The position numbers and the translations under genes were made by a program. Shown here one piece after another: positions 1 to 5,680 of a DNA stretch of 9,011 nt; position 1 is the first letter of the stretch, and each line of letters opens with the position of its first letter. Under the pieces are notes generated by a model. The model was not told where the DNA came from, did no database searches, and worked only from the letters and a program-made list of their open reading frames with translations. Origin of the DNA: Burkholderiales bacterium (GTDB taxonomy: Bacteria; Pseudomonadota; Gammaproteobacteria; Burkholderiales; Burkholderiaceae_C); contig CANGHQ010000044.1 in assembly GCA_947453585.1 (NCBI GenBank), positions 1 to 9,011 of the forward strand. The letters run 5' to 3'.

Positions 1-62
1 ATGGGCCAGCGCTGATTTGCCCCGCTTTTTGCGTCCGATTTCCCTCCAATCTTTTTTTGCGC
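1..62 (+). other. Leader region upstream of gpmA
   Basis: No gene can be supported in this short stretch. It holds two T-runs (26-30 and 52-58) and no clear Shine-Dalgarno sequence before the gpmA ATG. A short frame closes with TGA at 13-15, but too little is visible to call it the tail of an upstream gene. The promoter of gpmA probably lies here or just outside the window; I could not pick convincing -35/-10 boxes. Confidence 0.4.
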
Positions 63-809
63 ATGTACAAACTTGTTTTGCTCCGCCACGGCGAATCCAC
101 CTGGAACCTTGAAAACCGCTTTACCGGCTGGACCGACGTAGACCTCACGCCCCTGGGCGTGGAGCAGGCCAAAACCGCCGGTCTCTTGCTCAAGGACGCG
201 GGCTACGAGTTCGACGTCACCTACACCAGCGTACTCAAGCGCGCCACCCACACACTTTGGCATTGCCTGGACGCGATGGACCGCACCTGGCTGCCGGTGG
301 TGCATTCCTGGCGCCTGAACGAGCGCCACTACGGCGCCCTGCAAGGCCTGAACAAGGCCGAGCTGGCCAAGCAATACGGCGACGAGCAGGTGCTGGCCTG
401 GCGCCGCAGCTACGACACGCCGCCGCCCACGCTCGACATCAACGACCCCCGCTGCGAACGTGCCGACCTGCGCTACGCCAAGCTGCAACCCGGCCAGGTT
501 CCGCTGACCGAATGCCTGAAAGACACGGTTGACCGCGTCATGCCCTTCTGGAACGAAGCCCTGGCGCCCGGCCTGCGCGCGGGCAAACGCCTGCTGGTGG
601 CCGCCCACGGAAACTCCATCCGCGCGCTGGTGAAATACCTCGACGGCGTCTCGGACGACGCGATTGTGGGCGTGAACATACCCAACGGTATTCCGCTGGT
701 TTATGAGCTTGACGCCAACCTCAAACCCATTGCGCACTACTATCTGGGCGACGCAGAGGCTGCAGCGCGCGCCGCACACGCAGTGGCCGCCCAGGGAAAA
801 GTCGCCTAA
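63..809 (+). CDS. gpmA: 2,3-bisphosphoglycerate-dependent phosphoglycerate mutase
   Basis: Interconverts 3-phosphoglycerate and 2-phosphoglycerate in cytosolic glycolysis and gluconeogenesis, through a phosphohistidine enzyme primed by 2,3-bisphosphoglycerate. The 248-residue product has the histidine-phosphatase signature LLRHGEST with RHGE at residues 8-11 (phospho-accepting His9), Arg60 in the SVLKRA segment, Glu87 in LNERHYG, and the second catalytic histidine, His182, in VAAHGNSIRAL. The C-terminal VGVNIPNGIPLVYEL segment is also typical. Length fits the family (E. coli GpmA is 250 residues). I chose ATG at 63 rather than the TTG at 57 because MYKLVLLRHG is the usual N-terminus. The gene is followed 35 bp later by the S41 protease gene on the same strand, with a hairpin in the gap. 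Nothing is missing or odd in the catalytic core. Confidence 0.97.
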   Translation: MYKLVLLRHGESTWNLENRFTGWTDVDLTPLGVEQAKTAGLLLKDAGYEFDVTYTSVLKRATHTLWHCLDAMDRTWLPVVHSWRLNERHYGALQGLNKAELAKQYGDEQVLAWRRSYDTPPPTLDINDPRCERADLRYAKLQPGQVPLTECLKDTVDRVMPFWNEALAPGLRAGKRLLVAAHGNSIRALVKYLDGVSDDAIVGVNIPNGIPLVYELDANLKPIAHYYLGDAEAAARAAHAVAAQGKVA

Positions 810-810
810 A

Positions 811-827
811 GCCGCTTGCGAAGCGGC
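811..827 (+). other. Perfect stem-loop between gpmA and ctpA
   Basis: A perfect inverted repeat, GCCGCTT at 811-817 and AAGCGGC at 821-827 with a 3-nt loop, begins one base after the gpmA stop codon. It is not followed by a T-tract (next bases are gtattaacgg), so it is not a standard intrinsic terminator. It could protect the gpmA 3' end or reduce read-through into the protease gene. Function is inference; the structure is directly visible. Confidence 0.5.
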
Positions 828-844
828 GTATTAACGGAAAAAGT

Positions 845-2281
845 ATGGGTCAAAAACTGAAAATTGCCGGTTGGATTTCGCTGGGCGTGGTCGCTGGCGC
901 ATTGAGCACCGTGTCCTTGCAAACCGTGGCACGCGGCACGCTTGCGCCCATGCCGCTGGAAGAGCTGCAGCAGCTCTCCACCGTTTTTGGCCTGATCAAG
1001 AGCGACTATGTGGAGCCGGTGGACGAGAAAAAACTCATCACCGACGCCATCTCGGGCATGGTTTCCAGCCTGGACCCGCATTCCGTGTACTTTGACAAAA
1101 AGTCGTTCAAAGAGTTCCGTGAAGGCACGGCGGGCAAATTTGTCGGCGTGGGCATCGAAATCACCCAGGAAGACGGGCTGGTCAAGGTCATCACCCCGAT
1201 TGAGGGCTCGCCCGCCTTTCGCGCAGGCGTCAAGACCAACGACCTGATTACCAAGATCGACGAAACCGCCGTCAAGGGCCTGAGCCTGAACGAGGCCGTG
1301 AAACGCATGCGCGGTGAACCAGCCACCAAGGTGATCCTGACGATTTACCGCAAGGACGAGAACCGCACCTTCCCGGTGACCATCATCCGCGAGGAAATCA
1401 AACAGCAATCGGTGCGCGGCAAGCTCATAGAGCCCGGCTACGGCTGGGTGCGGGTGAGCCAGTTCCAGGAACGCACGGTGGAAGACTTTGTCAAAAAGGT
1501 CAATGAGATTTACAAGCAAGACCCGAAAATTAAGGGCCTGGTGCTGGATTTGCGCAACGACCCGGGCGGCTTGCTGAACGCCGCAGTGGCTATTTCAGCC
1601 GCCTTCTTGCCCGAGAACGTCACCGTGGTATCCACCAACGGCCAAACCGCCGACAGCAAACAGACCCTGCGTGCGGCTGCAGCCGACTACCAAGGCCGCG
1701 CGGGTCTGGATCCACTCAAAAGCCTGCCTGCCGGACTGAAAAAAGTAGACCTGGTCGTACTGGTCAACGAAGGCTCGGCGTCTGCCAGCGAAATCGTCGC
1801 GGGCGCCCTGCAAGACCACCAGCGCGGCACCATTATGGGCAGCCAGACTTTTGGCAAAGGCTCGGTGCAGACCTTCCGCCCCCTGGGTGCGGACACGGGC
1901 CTCAAAATCACCACCTCGCGCTACTACACGCCCAGCGGCAAGTCCATCCAGGCCAAAGGCATCGTGCCCAATGTGATGGTGGACGACACCGAAGAAGGCA
2001 GCCCTTACGCCGCCCTGCGCACCCGTGAGGCGGACCTGGAAAAACACCTGGGCAGCGGCCAAGGCGCCGAAGTGAAAGACGAAGCCCGCGAAAAAGCGCG
2101 TGAAGAAGCACTGAAACGCCTGGAAGAAGAATCGCGCAAACCGGTGGCTGACCGCAAAGCCCCCGAATTTGGCAGCGACAAAGACTTCCAGTTGGCCCAG
2201 GCTATCAAGCAGCTCAAGGGCCAGCCGGTCAAAGTTAGCAAGACGCTGACTGAGCGCAAAGCCGAAGTCAAGGAAGACTGA
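845..2281 (+). CDS. ctpA: S41 family carboxyl-terminal processing protease (CtpA/Prc)
   Basis: Serine protease with a Ser-Lys dyad that cleaves near protein C-termini in the cell envelope. The 478-residue product begins with a hydrophobic segment at about residues 8-28 (an N-terminal anchor or uncleaved signal), placing the protease in the periplasm. A PDZ domain follows at about 95-180 (GKFVGVGIEI, then GSPAFRAGVKTNDLI). The peptidase core runs from about 190 to 385. Ser313 lies in EGSASASEIVAGAL and Lys338 in GSQTFGKGSVQ, with Gln342 four residues on; the 25-residue Ser-to-Lys distance equals that of E. coli Tsp/Prc (S430/K455). LVLDLRNDPGGLL at about 232-244 is the other hallmark. Residues 397-440 form a highly charged Glu/Lys/Arg segment, likely helical. 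Start is ATG 845 with a weak GGA at 836-838. Length fits CtpA rather than the larger Prc. The physiological substrate cannot be read from sequence. Confidence 0.95.
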   Translation: MGQKLKIAGWISLGVVAGALSTVSLQTVARGTLAPMPLEELQQLSTVFGLIKSDYVEPVDEKKLITDAISGMVSSLDPHSVYFDKKSFKEFREGTAGKFVGVGIEITQEDGLVKVITPIEGSPAFRAGVKTNDLITKIDETAVKGLSLNEAVKRMRGEPATKVILTIYRKDENRTFPVTIIREEIKQQSVRGKLIEPGYGWVRVSQFQERTVEDFVKKVNEIYKQDPKIKGLVLDLRNDPGGLLNAAVAISAAFLPENVTVVSTNGQTADSKQTLRAAAADYQGRAGLDPLKSLPAGLKKVDLVVLVNEGSASASEIVAGALQDHQRGTIMGSQTFGKGSVQTFRPLGADTGLKITTSRYYTPSGKSIQAKGIVPNVMVDDTEEGSPYAALRTREADLEKHLGSGQGAEVKDEAREKAREEALKRLEEESRKPVADRKAPEFGSDKDFQLAQAIKQLKGQPVKVSKTLTERKAEVKED

Positions 2282-2303
2282 GCGCGACGTGAAGCGGCGC
2301 GCT
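2281..2303 (+). other. Inverted repeat between ctpA and thiF-like gene
   Basis: AGCGCG at 2281-2286 and CGCGCT at 2298-2303 form a perfect 6-bp stem with an 11-nt loop. The repeat spans the last base of the ctpA stop codon and ends 2 bp before the next ATG. It covers the place where a ribosome binding site for the downstream gene should be, so folding could affect initiation. No T-tract follows. Regulatory meaning is inference. Confidence 0.35.
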
Positions 2304-2305
2304 GT

Positions 2306-3082
2306 ATGACCGAGCGCAGTTTGCAAGACGAGGAGCTGCTGCGCTATTCGCGCCACATCCTGCTCGACGACATTGGCTTTGAGGGCCAGACCCGCTTTTT
2401 GCAAAGCCACGCGCTGGTGATTGGCGCCGGCGGCCTGGGTTCCCCTGCTGCCATGTACCTGGCCTGCGCTGGCGTGGGCCACATTACCCTGGTGGATCAC
2501 GACAGCGTGGACCTGACCAACCTGCAACGCCAGATTGCCCACACCACCGAGCGCGTGGGCACGCCCAAGGTGGAATCGGCCCAAACCACTTTGCAGGGCC
2601 TGAACCCGCACACCCAGGTGACCGCCCTGCCCGTGCGCGCTGACGCGGCGCTGCTCGACACCCTGGTGGCCGGCGCCGACGTGGTGCTCGACTGCTGCGA
2701 CAACTTTGACACCCGCCAGGAGGTCAACGCCGCCTGCGTGCGCCACGGCAAACCGCTGGTATCGGGCTCGGCGATTCAGATGGACGGCCAGATCACCGTG
2801 TACGACCCGCGCGACGCGGCCTCGCCCTGCTACGCCTGCGTGTTCCCGCCCAGCGTGGTGCCCGAAGAGACGCGCTGCGCCACCATGGGCGTGTTTGCGC
2901 CGCTGGTAGGCATCATCGGCGCCATGCAGGCAGCCGAGGCACTGAAGCTGATCGCGGGCATCGGACAGCCCCTGGCTGGGCGCCTCTTGATGCTCGACGG
3001 CCGCAGCATGGAGTGGACGCAGGTGCGCATGGGGCGCAAGGCGGGATGCTCCGTTTGTGGGGACACGCCCAGCGGGCGCTGA
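2306..3082 (+). CDS. ThiF/MoeB/HesA-family sulfur-carrier adenylyltransferase
   Basis: E1-like enzyme that uses ATP to adenylate the C-terminal Gly-Gly of a small ubiquitin-like sulfur carrier (ThiS or MoaD type), for thiamine thiazole or molybdopterin synthesis in the cytosol. The 258-residue product has RYSRH near residues 13-17 (Arg finger), the nucleotide loop GAGGLGS at 40-46, NLQRQ at 72-76, Lys88 in GTPKVE, and LDCCDN with Asp129. Two zinc-binding pairs are present, Cys175/Cys178 (CYAC) and Cys248/Cys251 (CSVC). Cys191 in RCATMGVFAPL aligns with the conserved active-region cysteine of MoeB/ThiF. There is no C-terminal rhodanese domain, so it is the short form. ThiF and MoeB cannot be separated by motif alone, and no thiS or moaD neighbour is visible, so I give no symbol. 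ATG 2306 fits the family start; no good Shine-Dalgarno is visible. It is the last gene of the plus-strand group and converges on the lipoprotein gene 18 bp away. Confidence 0.93.
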   Translation: MTERSLQDEELLRYSRHILLDDIGFEGQTRFLQSHALVIGAGGLGSPAAMYLACAGVGHITLVDHDSVDLTNLQRQIAHTTERVGTPKVESAQTTLQGLNPHTQVTALPVRADAALLDTLVAGADVVLDCCDNFDTRQEVNAACVRHGKPLVSGSAIQMDGQITVYDPRDAASPCYACVFPPSVVPEETRCATMGVFAPLVGIIGAMQAAEALKLIAGIGQPLAGRLLMLDGRSMEWTQVRMGRKAGCSVCGDTPSGR

Positions 3083-3100
3083 TGTGGGCGCAGTGCGCTC

Positions 3101-3496
3101 TTATTGCGCCGCGGCAGGTGTCGCTGACACCGAGGGCGTTTGTGCACCGCCGGGTCCGCCGCTGATGCGGCCGTCCATGGCGAAGGAATAAGTCACACCG
3201 TTGGTCAAGCCCGGCAATGTATAGGGCGACGTCAACCCGCTGGTGATCCATGCGTGGTTGCCCGGCGGGTTTTTCATGTCAATGGCCGTAGCTGAGGCCG
3301 CGTACATCAACCAGTAGTCCACGCCCGCAGTCGCCGTCCAAGTAAGGGTGACCTGGCCATCGCCGGCCTCGGCCGTAAGACCGCCAGTGGGTGGTGGCGC
3401 GGAGCTACCGCTCCCGCCACCACAGGCCGCAAGGAACGCAGCCAGAAAAAGGGCGGTAATTTTGAGGCGCAGGGAGGTCAGGGACATGGTGGACAT
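3101..3496 (-). CDS. Small lipoprotein with one fibronectin type III-like domain
   Basis: Function unknown. The 131-residue product starts with a lipoprotein signal peptide: basic N-region (SLRLK), hydrophobic core at about 12-22, and lipobox LAAC with Cys25 as the predicted lipidation site, followed by a Gly/Ser-rich tether (GGGSGSS). From about residue 36 to 127 it resembles one fibronectin type III domain: DGQVTLTW early, a central Tyr-Trp segment (VDYWLMYAAS), then YTLPGLTNGVTYSF, and a final SVSATP. FN3 domains are beta-sandwiches used for binding, so an envelope-bound accessory protein is plausible. The start may be ATG 3496 or ATG 3487; both keep the signal peptide and neither has a clear Shine-Dalgarno. 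It stands alone, converging on the thiF-like gene and 93 bp downstream of the yebC-family stop on the same strand. Confidence 0.78.
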   Translation of the reverse strand: MSTMSLTSLRLKITALFLAAFLAACGGGSGSSAPPPTGGLTAEAGDGQVTLTWTATAGVDYWLMYAASATAIDMKNPPGNHAWITSGLTSPYTLPGLTNGVTYSFAMDGRISGGPGGAQTPSVSATPAAAQ

Positions 3497-3574
3497 TTCA
3501 ACTGGAAAAGAAGCTCGGCTGATTATGCAGGAGCATGGGCACAGCTCGCGGACCCAAAGTCACCGCAACGGACC

Positions 3575-3587
3575 AAGCCCCAGGCTT
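3575..3587. other. Short hairpin next to the yebC-family stop codon
   Basis: AAGCC at 3575-3579 and GGCTT at 3583-3587 make a perfect 5-bp stem with a 3-nt loop, 2 bp past the yebC-family stop codon. On the minus strand the following bases (ggtccgttgc) are not T-rich, so terminator function for yebC is doubtful. On the plus strand it is followed by atttatcc, but no plus-strand gene ends here. The remaining 3497-3589 spacer shows nothing else firm. Confidence 0.3.
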
Positions 3588-3589
3588 AT

Positions 3590-4303
3590 TTATCCGGCCA
3601 GCCCCACATAGACGTTTTGCACATCGTCGTTGGCGTCAATGGCGGCCAAAAAGGCTTCCACTTCTTCCAGATGCTCGACGCTCAGATTGGCGGGGTTGAC
3701 CGGGTTCTTGGGCTTGTAGCCCAGTTTGGCTGACAGCACGGTGAATCCGTGGGCGGGCAAAGCGCGGCTGACCAAATCAAGGTCCGCCGGATCGGTCACA
3801 AACACGCACACGCCAGCTTCGTCGGCGGGCTCGAAGTCTTGGGCGCCAGCCTCAATGGCGGCGACTTCGGCGTCGGCGCCTTTGACTGCGGCCTCGGCTT
3901 CGATCATGCCCACGTGGTCAAAGTCCCAGGCCACTGAGCCGGACGTGCCCAGCTGCCCTTTGCGAAACAACACGCGCATCTCGGGCGCGGTGCGGTTGAC
4001 GTTGTCGGTCAGGCATTCCACCATCACCGGCACCTGGTGGGGCGCAAAGCCTTCGTAGATCACATGCTCGAAACTCACGGATTCGCCGGTCAGGCCTGCG
4101 CCTTTTTTGATGGCGCGGTCTAGGGTGTCTTTGGGCATGGAGATTTTGCGGGCCTGTTCGACCACCAGGCGCAGGCGCGCGTTGGACGCCGGATCAGCGC
4201 CGTTGCGGGCTGCCAGCATGATGTCTTTGGCCAATTTGCCGAAAGCTCGGCCTTTTGCGTTTGCGGCAAGTTCCTTGCCTTTTGCTTTCCACTGCGCGCC
4301 CAT
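3590..4303 (-). CDS. YebC/PmpR (TACO1) family protein
   Basis: Member of the YebC family, long annotated as transcriptional regulators; recent work links YebC to translation, easing ribosome stalling. The 237-residue product shows the family pattern: basic N-terminal segment (MGAQWKAKGKELAANAKG), KLAKDIMLAARNG, SNARLRLVVEQARK, the near-invariant MPKDTLDRAIKKG, then YEGFAPHQVPVMVECLTDN, LFRKGQLG and GSVAWDFDHVG. The N-terminus differs from the canonical AGHSKWANIKHRK form, so this may be a paralogous branch, though it keeps MPKDT. I chose ATG 4303 over an upstream in-frame start at 4387 because a strong Shine-Dalgarno (AAGGAAGA, 4307-4314) sits 3 nt before it and homology begins there. The gene lies 87 bp downstream of the DUF429 gene, with a GC-rich hairpin in the leader. 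Confidence 0.95.
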   Translation of the reverse strand: MGAQWKAKGKELAANAKGRAFGKLAKDIMLAARNGADPASNARLRLVVEQARKISMPKDTLDRAIKKGAGLTGESVSFEHVIYEGFAPHQVPVMVECLTDNVNRTAPEMRVLFRKGQLGTSGSVAWDFDHVGMIEAEAAVKGADAEVAAIEAGAQDFEPADEAGVCVFVTDPADLDLVSRALPAHGFTVLSAKLGYKPKNPVNPANLSVEHLEEVEAFLAAIDANDDVQNVYVGLAG

Positions 4304-4306
4304 TGC

Positions 4307-4314
4307 TCTTCCTT
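4307..4314 (-). promoter_or_regulatory. Strong Shine-Dalgarno deciding the yebC-family start
   Basis: Read on the minus strand this is AAGGAAGA, three bases before ATG 4303. It is the best ribosome binding site in the window and rules in 4303 as the start, against a longer reading from 4387 that shows no family similarity. Confidence 0.8.
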
Positions 4315-4323
4315 GGTGTAAAC

Positions 4324-4339
4324 GCGCCCCACGGGGCGC
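4324..4339 (-). other. GC-rich perfect palindrome in the yebC-family leader
   Basis: GCGCCCC at 4324-4330 and GGGGCGC at 4333-4339 are exact inverted repeats separated by 2 bp; as RNA they can form a 6-bp all-GC stem with a 4-nt loop. It lies 9 nt upstream of the Shine-Dalgarno. On the minus strand it is followed by gtttacacc, a poor T-tract, so an intrinsic terminator is possible but weak. It could instead act as a leader hairpin or an operator for a dimeric protein. Confidence 0.5.
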
Positions 4340-4378
4340 TGCTGATGGTGTGTTCAATCCACGATGAATCGGTAGGGG

Positions 4379-4384
4379 GTTATA
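4379..4384 (-). promoter_or_regulatory. Possible -10 element for the yebC-family gene
   Basis: On the minus strand this reads TATAAC, five of six matches to the sigma70 -10 box, in the gap just after the DUF429 stop codon. The best -35 candidate (TTGGAT) is 19 bp away and poor. A start near 4372 would give a leader of about 70 nt containing the GC-rich palindrome. Weak evidence by itself; the independent strong Shine-Dalgarno makes a separate promoter plausible. Confidence 0.2.
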
Positions 4385-4390
4385 CACCCC

Positions 4391-5161
4391 TCAGGCGCCC
4401 ACAATCCAACCCTCTAGCGGGTCGGTGCCAGCGGGCAAGCCATAGAGCGGGTCGCCCTGGCTGTGGCGCAGTTGCGCCCAAGCCGCTTGCACCAGGCACA
4501 AAACTGCGTCCAACGCGTCGCCCGAGGCGTCAGCCACCAGCGCATCGCGCTGCGCGTGGCTTAACTGCAGGCGCAGTTGCCAGCGCGACTGGCCCAGTTC
4601 CAGGGCGTTGACCAGGTCTTTGCGGGCGATCAGGCGCTCGGGGGTCTGTTTGGCGCGGTCGTCGCTTTTGTAGCTGCGCGCACCCAAAATTTCGCGCGCC
4701 AGCATGCCCGGATAGGCCTCTAGCGCCACGCGCGGGGCGTGCGGTTGCGGTGCTTGCAGGCCGGGAAAGTGCGCGCCTGCGGCCTGGATGAGCGGCACGC
4801 CTGCGTGCAGCATGTAAGCCACGGGTGGATTGACCCACTTCATGGACGGGCTGGAGCCCGCCGGAATGTCGGTGGCGCGGTGCGCAAACTTGCCGCCCAC
4901 CGGGCGCGCATCGCAAAAAGCCGCAAAGTGCGCACGGATGTCGGCGCGCGAGAGCGTGGCGTAGTGGCCAATGCAGGCCTGCCAGTCCAGCGGCCAGCCC
5001 AGGCTTTCAAGCAATTCACGCGGCAAACCAAAGGGCAAGTCGAAACCGCCCACCCAGCGCGGCGCGGCTTGTAAAGCAGTGAGAAAGTCCGGCAGGCTGG
5101 TGACGCCTTGCAACTGCGCCAGGCGCAGGCGCTGGCCGTCGCAGTGGCCCCAGGCCAGCAT
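4391..5161 (-). CDS. DUF429 family protein (start uncertain)
   Basis: Uncharacterised DUF429 family; I recall it being grouped with RNase H-like folds, but this should be checked. From ATG 5161 the product is 256 residues. Family-typical stretches are GFDLPFGLPREL (39-50), DIRAHFAAFCDARPVGGKFAHR (about 74-95), EAYPGMLAREI (148-158), YKSD (164-167), GDALDAVLC (214-222, with Asp215 and Asp218) and a C-terminal EGWIVG. The ATG start is doubtful. The frame stays open upstream to the BLUF stop codon at 5255-5257 and encodes LLGCDFSSAPSRRKQI immediately before Met1, which looks like the family's conserved first strand with an acidic residue. No ATG, GTG or TTG exists in that upstream part; only CTG (5218, 5209, 5206) or ATT (5254) could serve. 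It lies in the folE-BLUF group and is likely cotranscribed. Confidence 0.85.
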   Translation of the reverse strand: MLAWGHCDGQRLRLAQLQGVTSLPDFLTALQAAPRWVGGFDLPFGLPRELLESLGWPLDWQACIGHYATLSRADIRAHFAAFCDARPVGGKFAHRATDIPAGSSPSMKWVNPPVAYMLHAGVPLIQAAGAHFPGLQAPQPHAPRVALEAYPGMLAREILGARSYKSDDRAKQTPERLIARKDLVNALELGQSRWQLRLQLSHAQRDALVADASGDALDAVLCLVQAAWAQLRHSQGDPLYGLPAGTDPLEGWIVGA

Positions 5162-5254
5162 GATTTGCTTGCGCCGGCTCGGGGCGCTAGAGAAATCGCA
5201 GCCCAGCAGCGGGGCCAGGCCGAGCGGCGCGGCGGATTCAGCGGGGCTGGAAAT
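5162..5254 (-). other. In-frame N-terminal extension of the DUF429 gene without a standard start codon
   Basis: Thirty-one sense codons run from just after the BLUF TAA (5255-5257) to the DUF429 ATG at 5161, all in one frame with both genes. The last sixteen encode LLGCDFSSAPSRRKQI, which resembles the start of DUF429 proteins. Possible initiators are CTG at 5218, 5209 or 5206, or ATT at 5254. No Shine-Dalgarno is obvious before any of them. Alternatives are reinitiation after the BLUF stop, read-through of the TAA, or a truncated protein from 5161. Confidence 0.6.
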
Positions 5255-5677
5255 TTAGGCGCGTCCGATGATGGAGGCTGTGGCCATCAGCTCTTCGAGC
5301 AGCGCCAGCGACACCTTGCCCGACACGCTGTAGGGATCAAGCTCGGGCTTTTCGGCGTATTTCAGCAAAATGCTGGCGTTGATCTTGGACATATTGACCT
5401 GGCCCATGGTCCAGCCGCTAAAGCGCCGCTCCGAGATTTCTTCGTAATGCAGCAGCACCACGTCTTTGTGGCGCGCGTCGCGTTGGATGTGGCCGTAAAG
5501 CTCGCTGACCGCCAAGCGGCCGCCTTCGATAGCCTGCAAAAAGATGCCGCCACCGTAACAAAGAATGCCGGTAATACCCGATGTGGGATTGCCCTGGCGC
5601 GATTTGGCCAAAATTTCATCAATAGCCACCGCAGCGGGGTCCACAGCGCGGCTGGCATAGAGCAAACGTACGAGCAT
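5255..5677 (-). CDS. Short BLUF-domain blue-light sensor (FAD)
   Basis: BLUF proteins bind FAD non-covalently and respond to blue light by rearranging hydrogen bonds around a Tyr-Gln pair. The 140-residue product is a stand-alone BLUF domain with no attached effector. Visible are Tyr7 in RLLYASRA, Asn30 in GNPTSGITG, Gln48 in IFLQAIEG, and Trp89 and Met91 in SGWTMG. The Asn-Gln (18) and Gln-Trp (41) spacings match those I recall for PixD (N32, Q50, W91). Tyr to Asn is one residue shorter here (23 rather than 24). The tail (about 100-140) is helical-looking, as in short BLUF proteins. ATG 5677 lies 3 bp after the folE stop, and AAGAAAGG (5685-5692), inside the end of folE, is a usable Shine-Dalgarno, so translation is probably coupled to folE. 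A short BLUF protein needs a partner; the neighbours suggest, but do not prove, a link to FolE or the DUF429 protein. Confidence 0.94.
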   Translation of the reverse strand: MLVRLLYASRAVDPAAVAIDEILAKSRQGNPTSGITGILCYGGGIFLQAIEGGRLAVSELYGHIQRDARHKDVVLLHYEEISERRFSGWTMGQVNMSKINASILLKYAEKPELDPYSVSGKVSLALLEELMATASIIGRA

Positions 5678-5680
5678 GGG

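Noticed and set aside
1..30. Possible terminator of an upstream gene (GGGC, GCCC, then a T-run)
   Set aside because: The stem is only 4 bp with a large loop, and the upstream gene is not visible.
806..1519. A 237-codon minus-strand open frame opposite the start of ctpA
   Set aside because: It lies opposite the PDZ and anchor regions of ctpA and its translation resembles the usual antisense low-complexity pattern.
1595..2746. A 383-codon minus-strand open frame opposite ctpA and the thiF-like gene
   Set aside because: It crosses two convincing genes in the reverse direction and has no recognisable motif; a codon-bias artefact.
3087..3110. GGCGCA/TGCGCC inverted repeat between the converging thiF-like and lipoprotein genes, as a shared terminator
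   Set aside because: Only a 6-bp stem with a 12-nt loop, no T-tract, and half of it lies in the lipoprotein coding end.
4304..4387. An N-terminal extension of the yebC-family protein from 4387
   Set aside because: The added 28 residues show no family similarity and span the GC-rich palindrome; the strong Shine-Dalgarno points to 4303.
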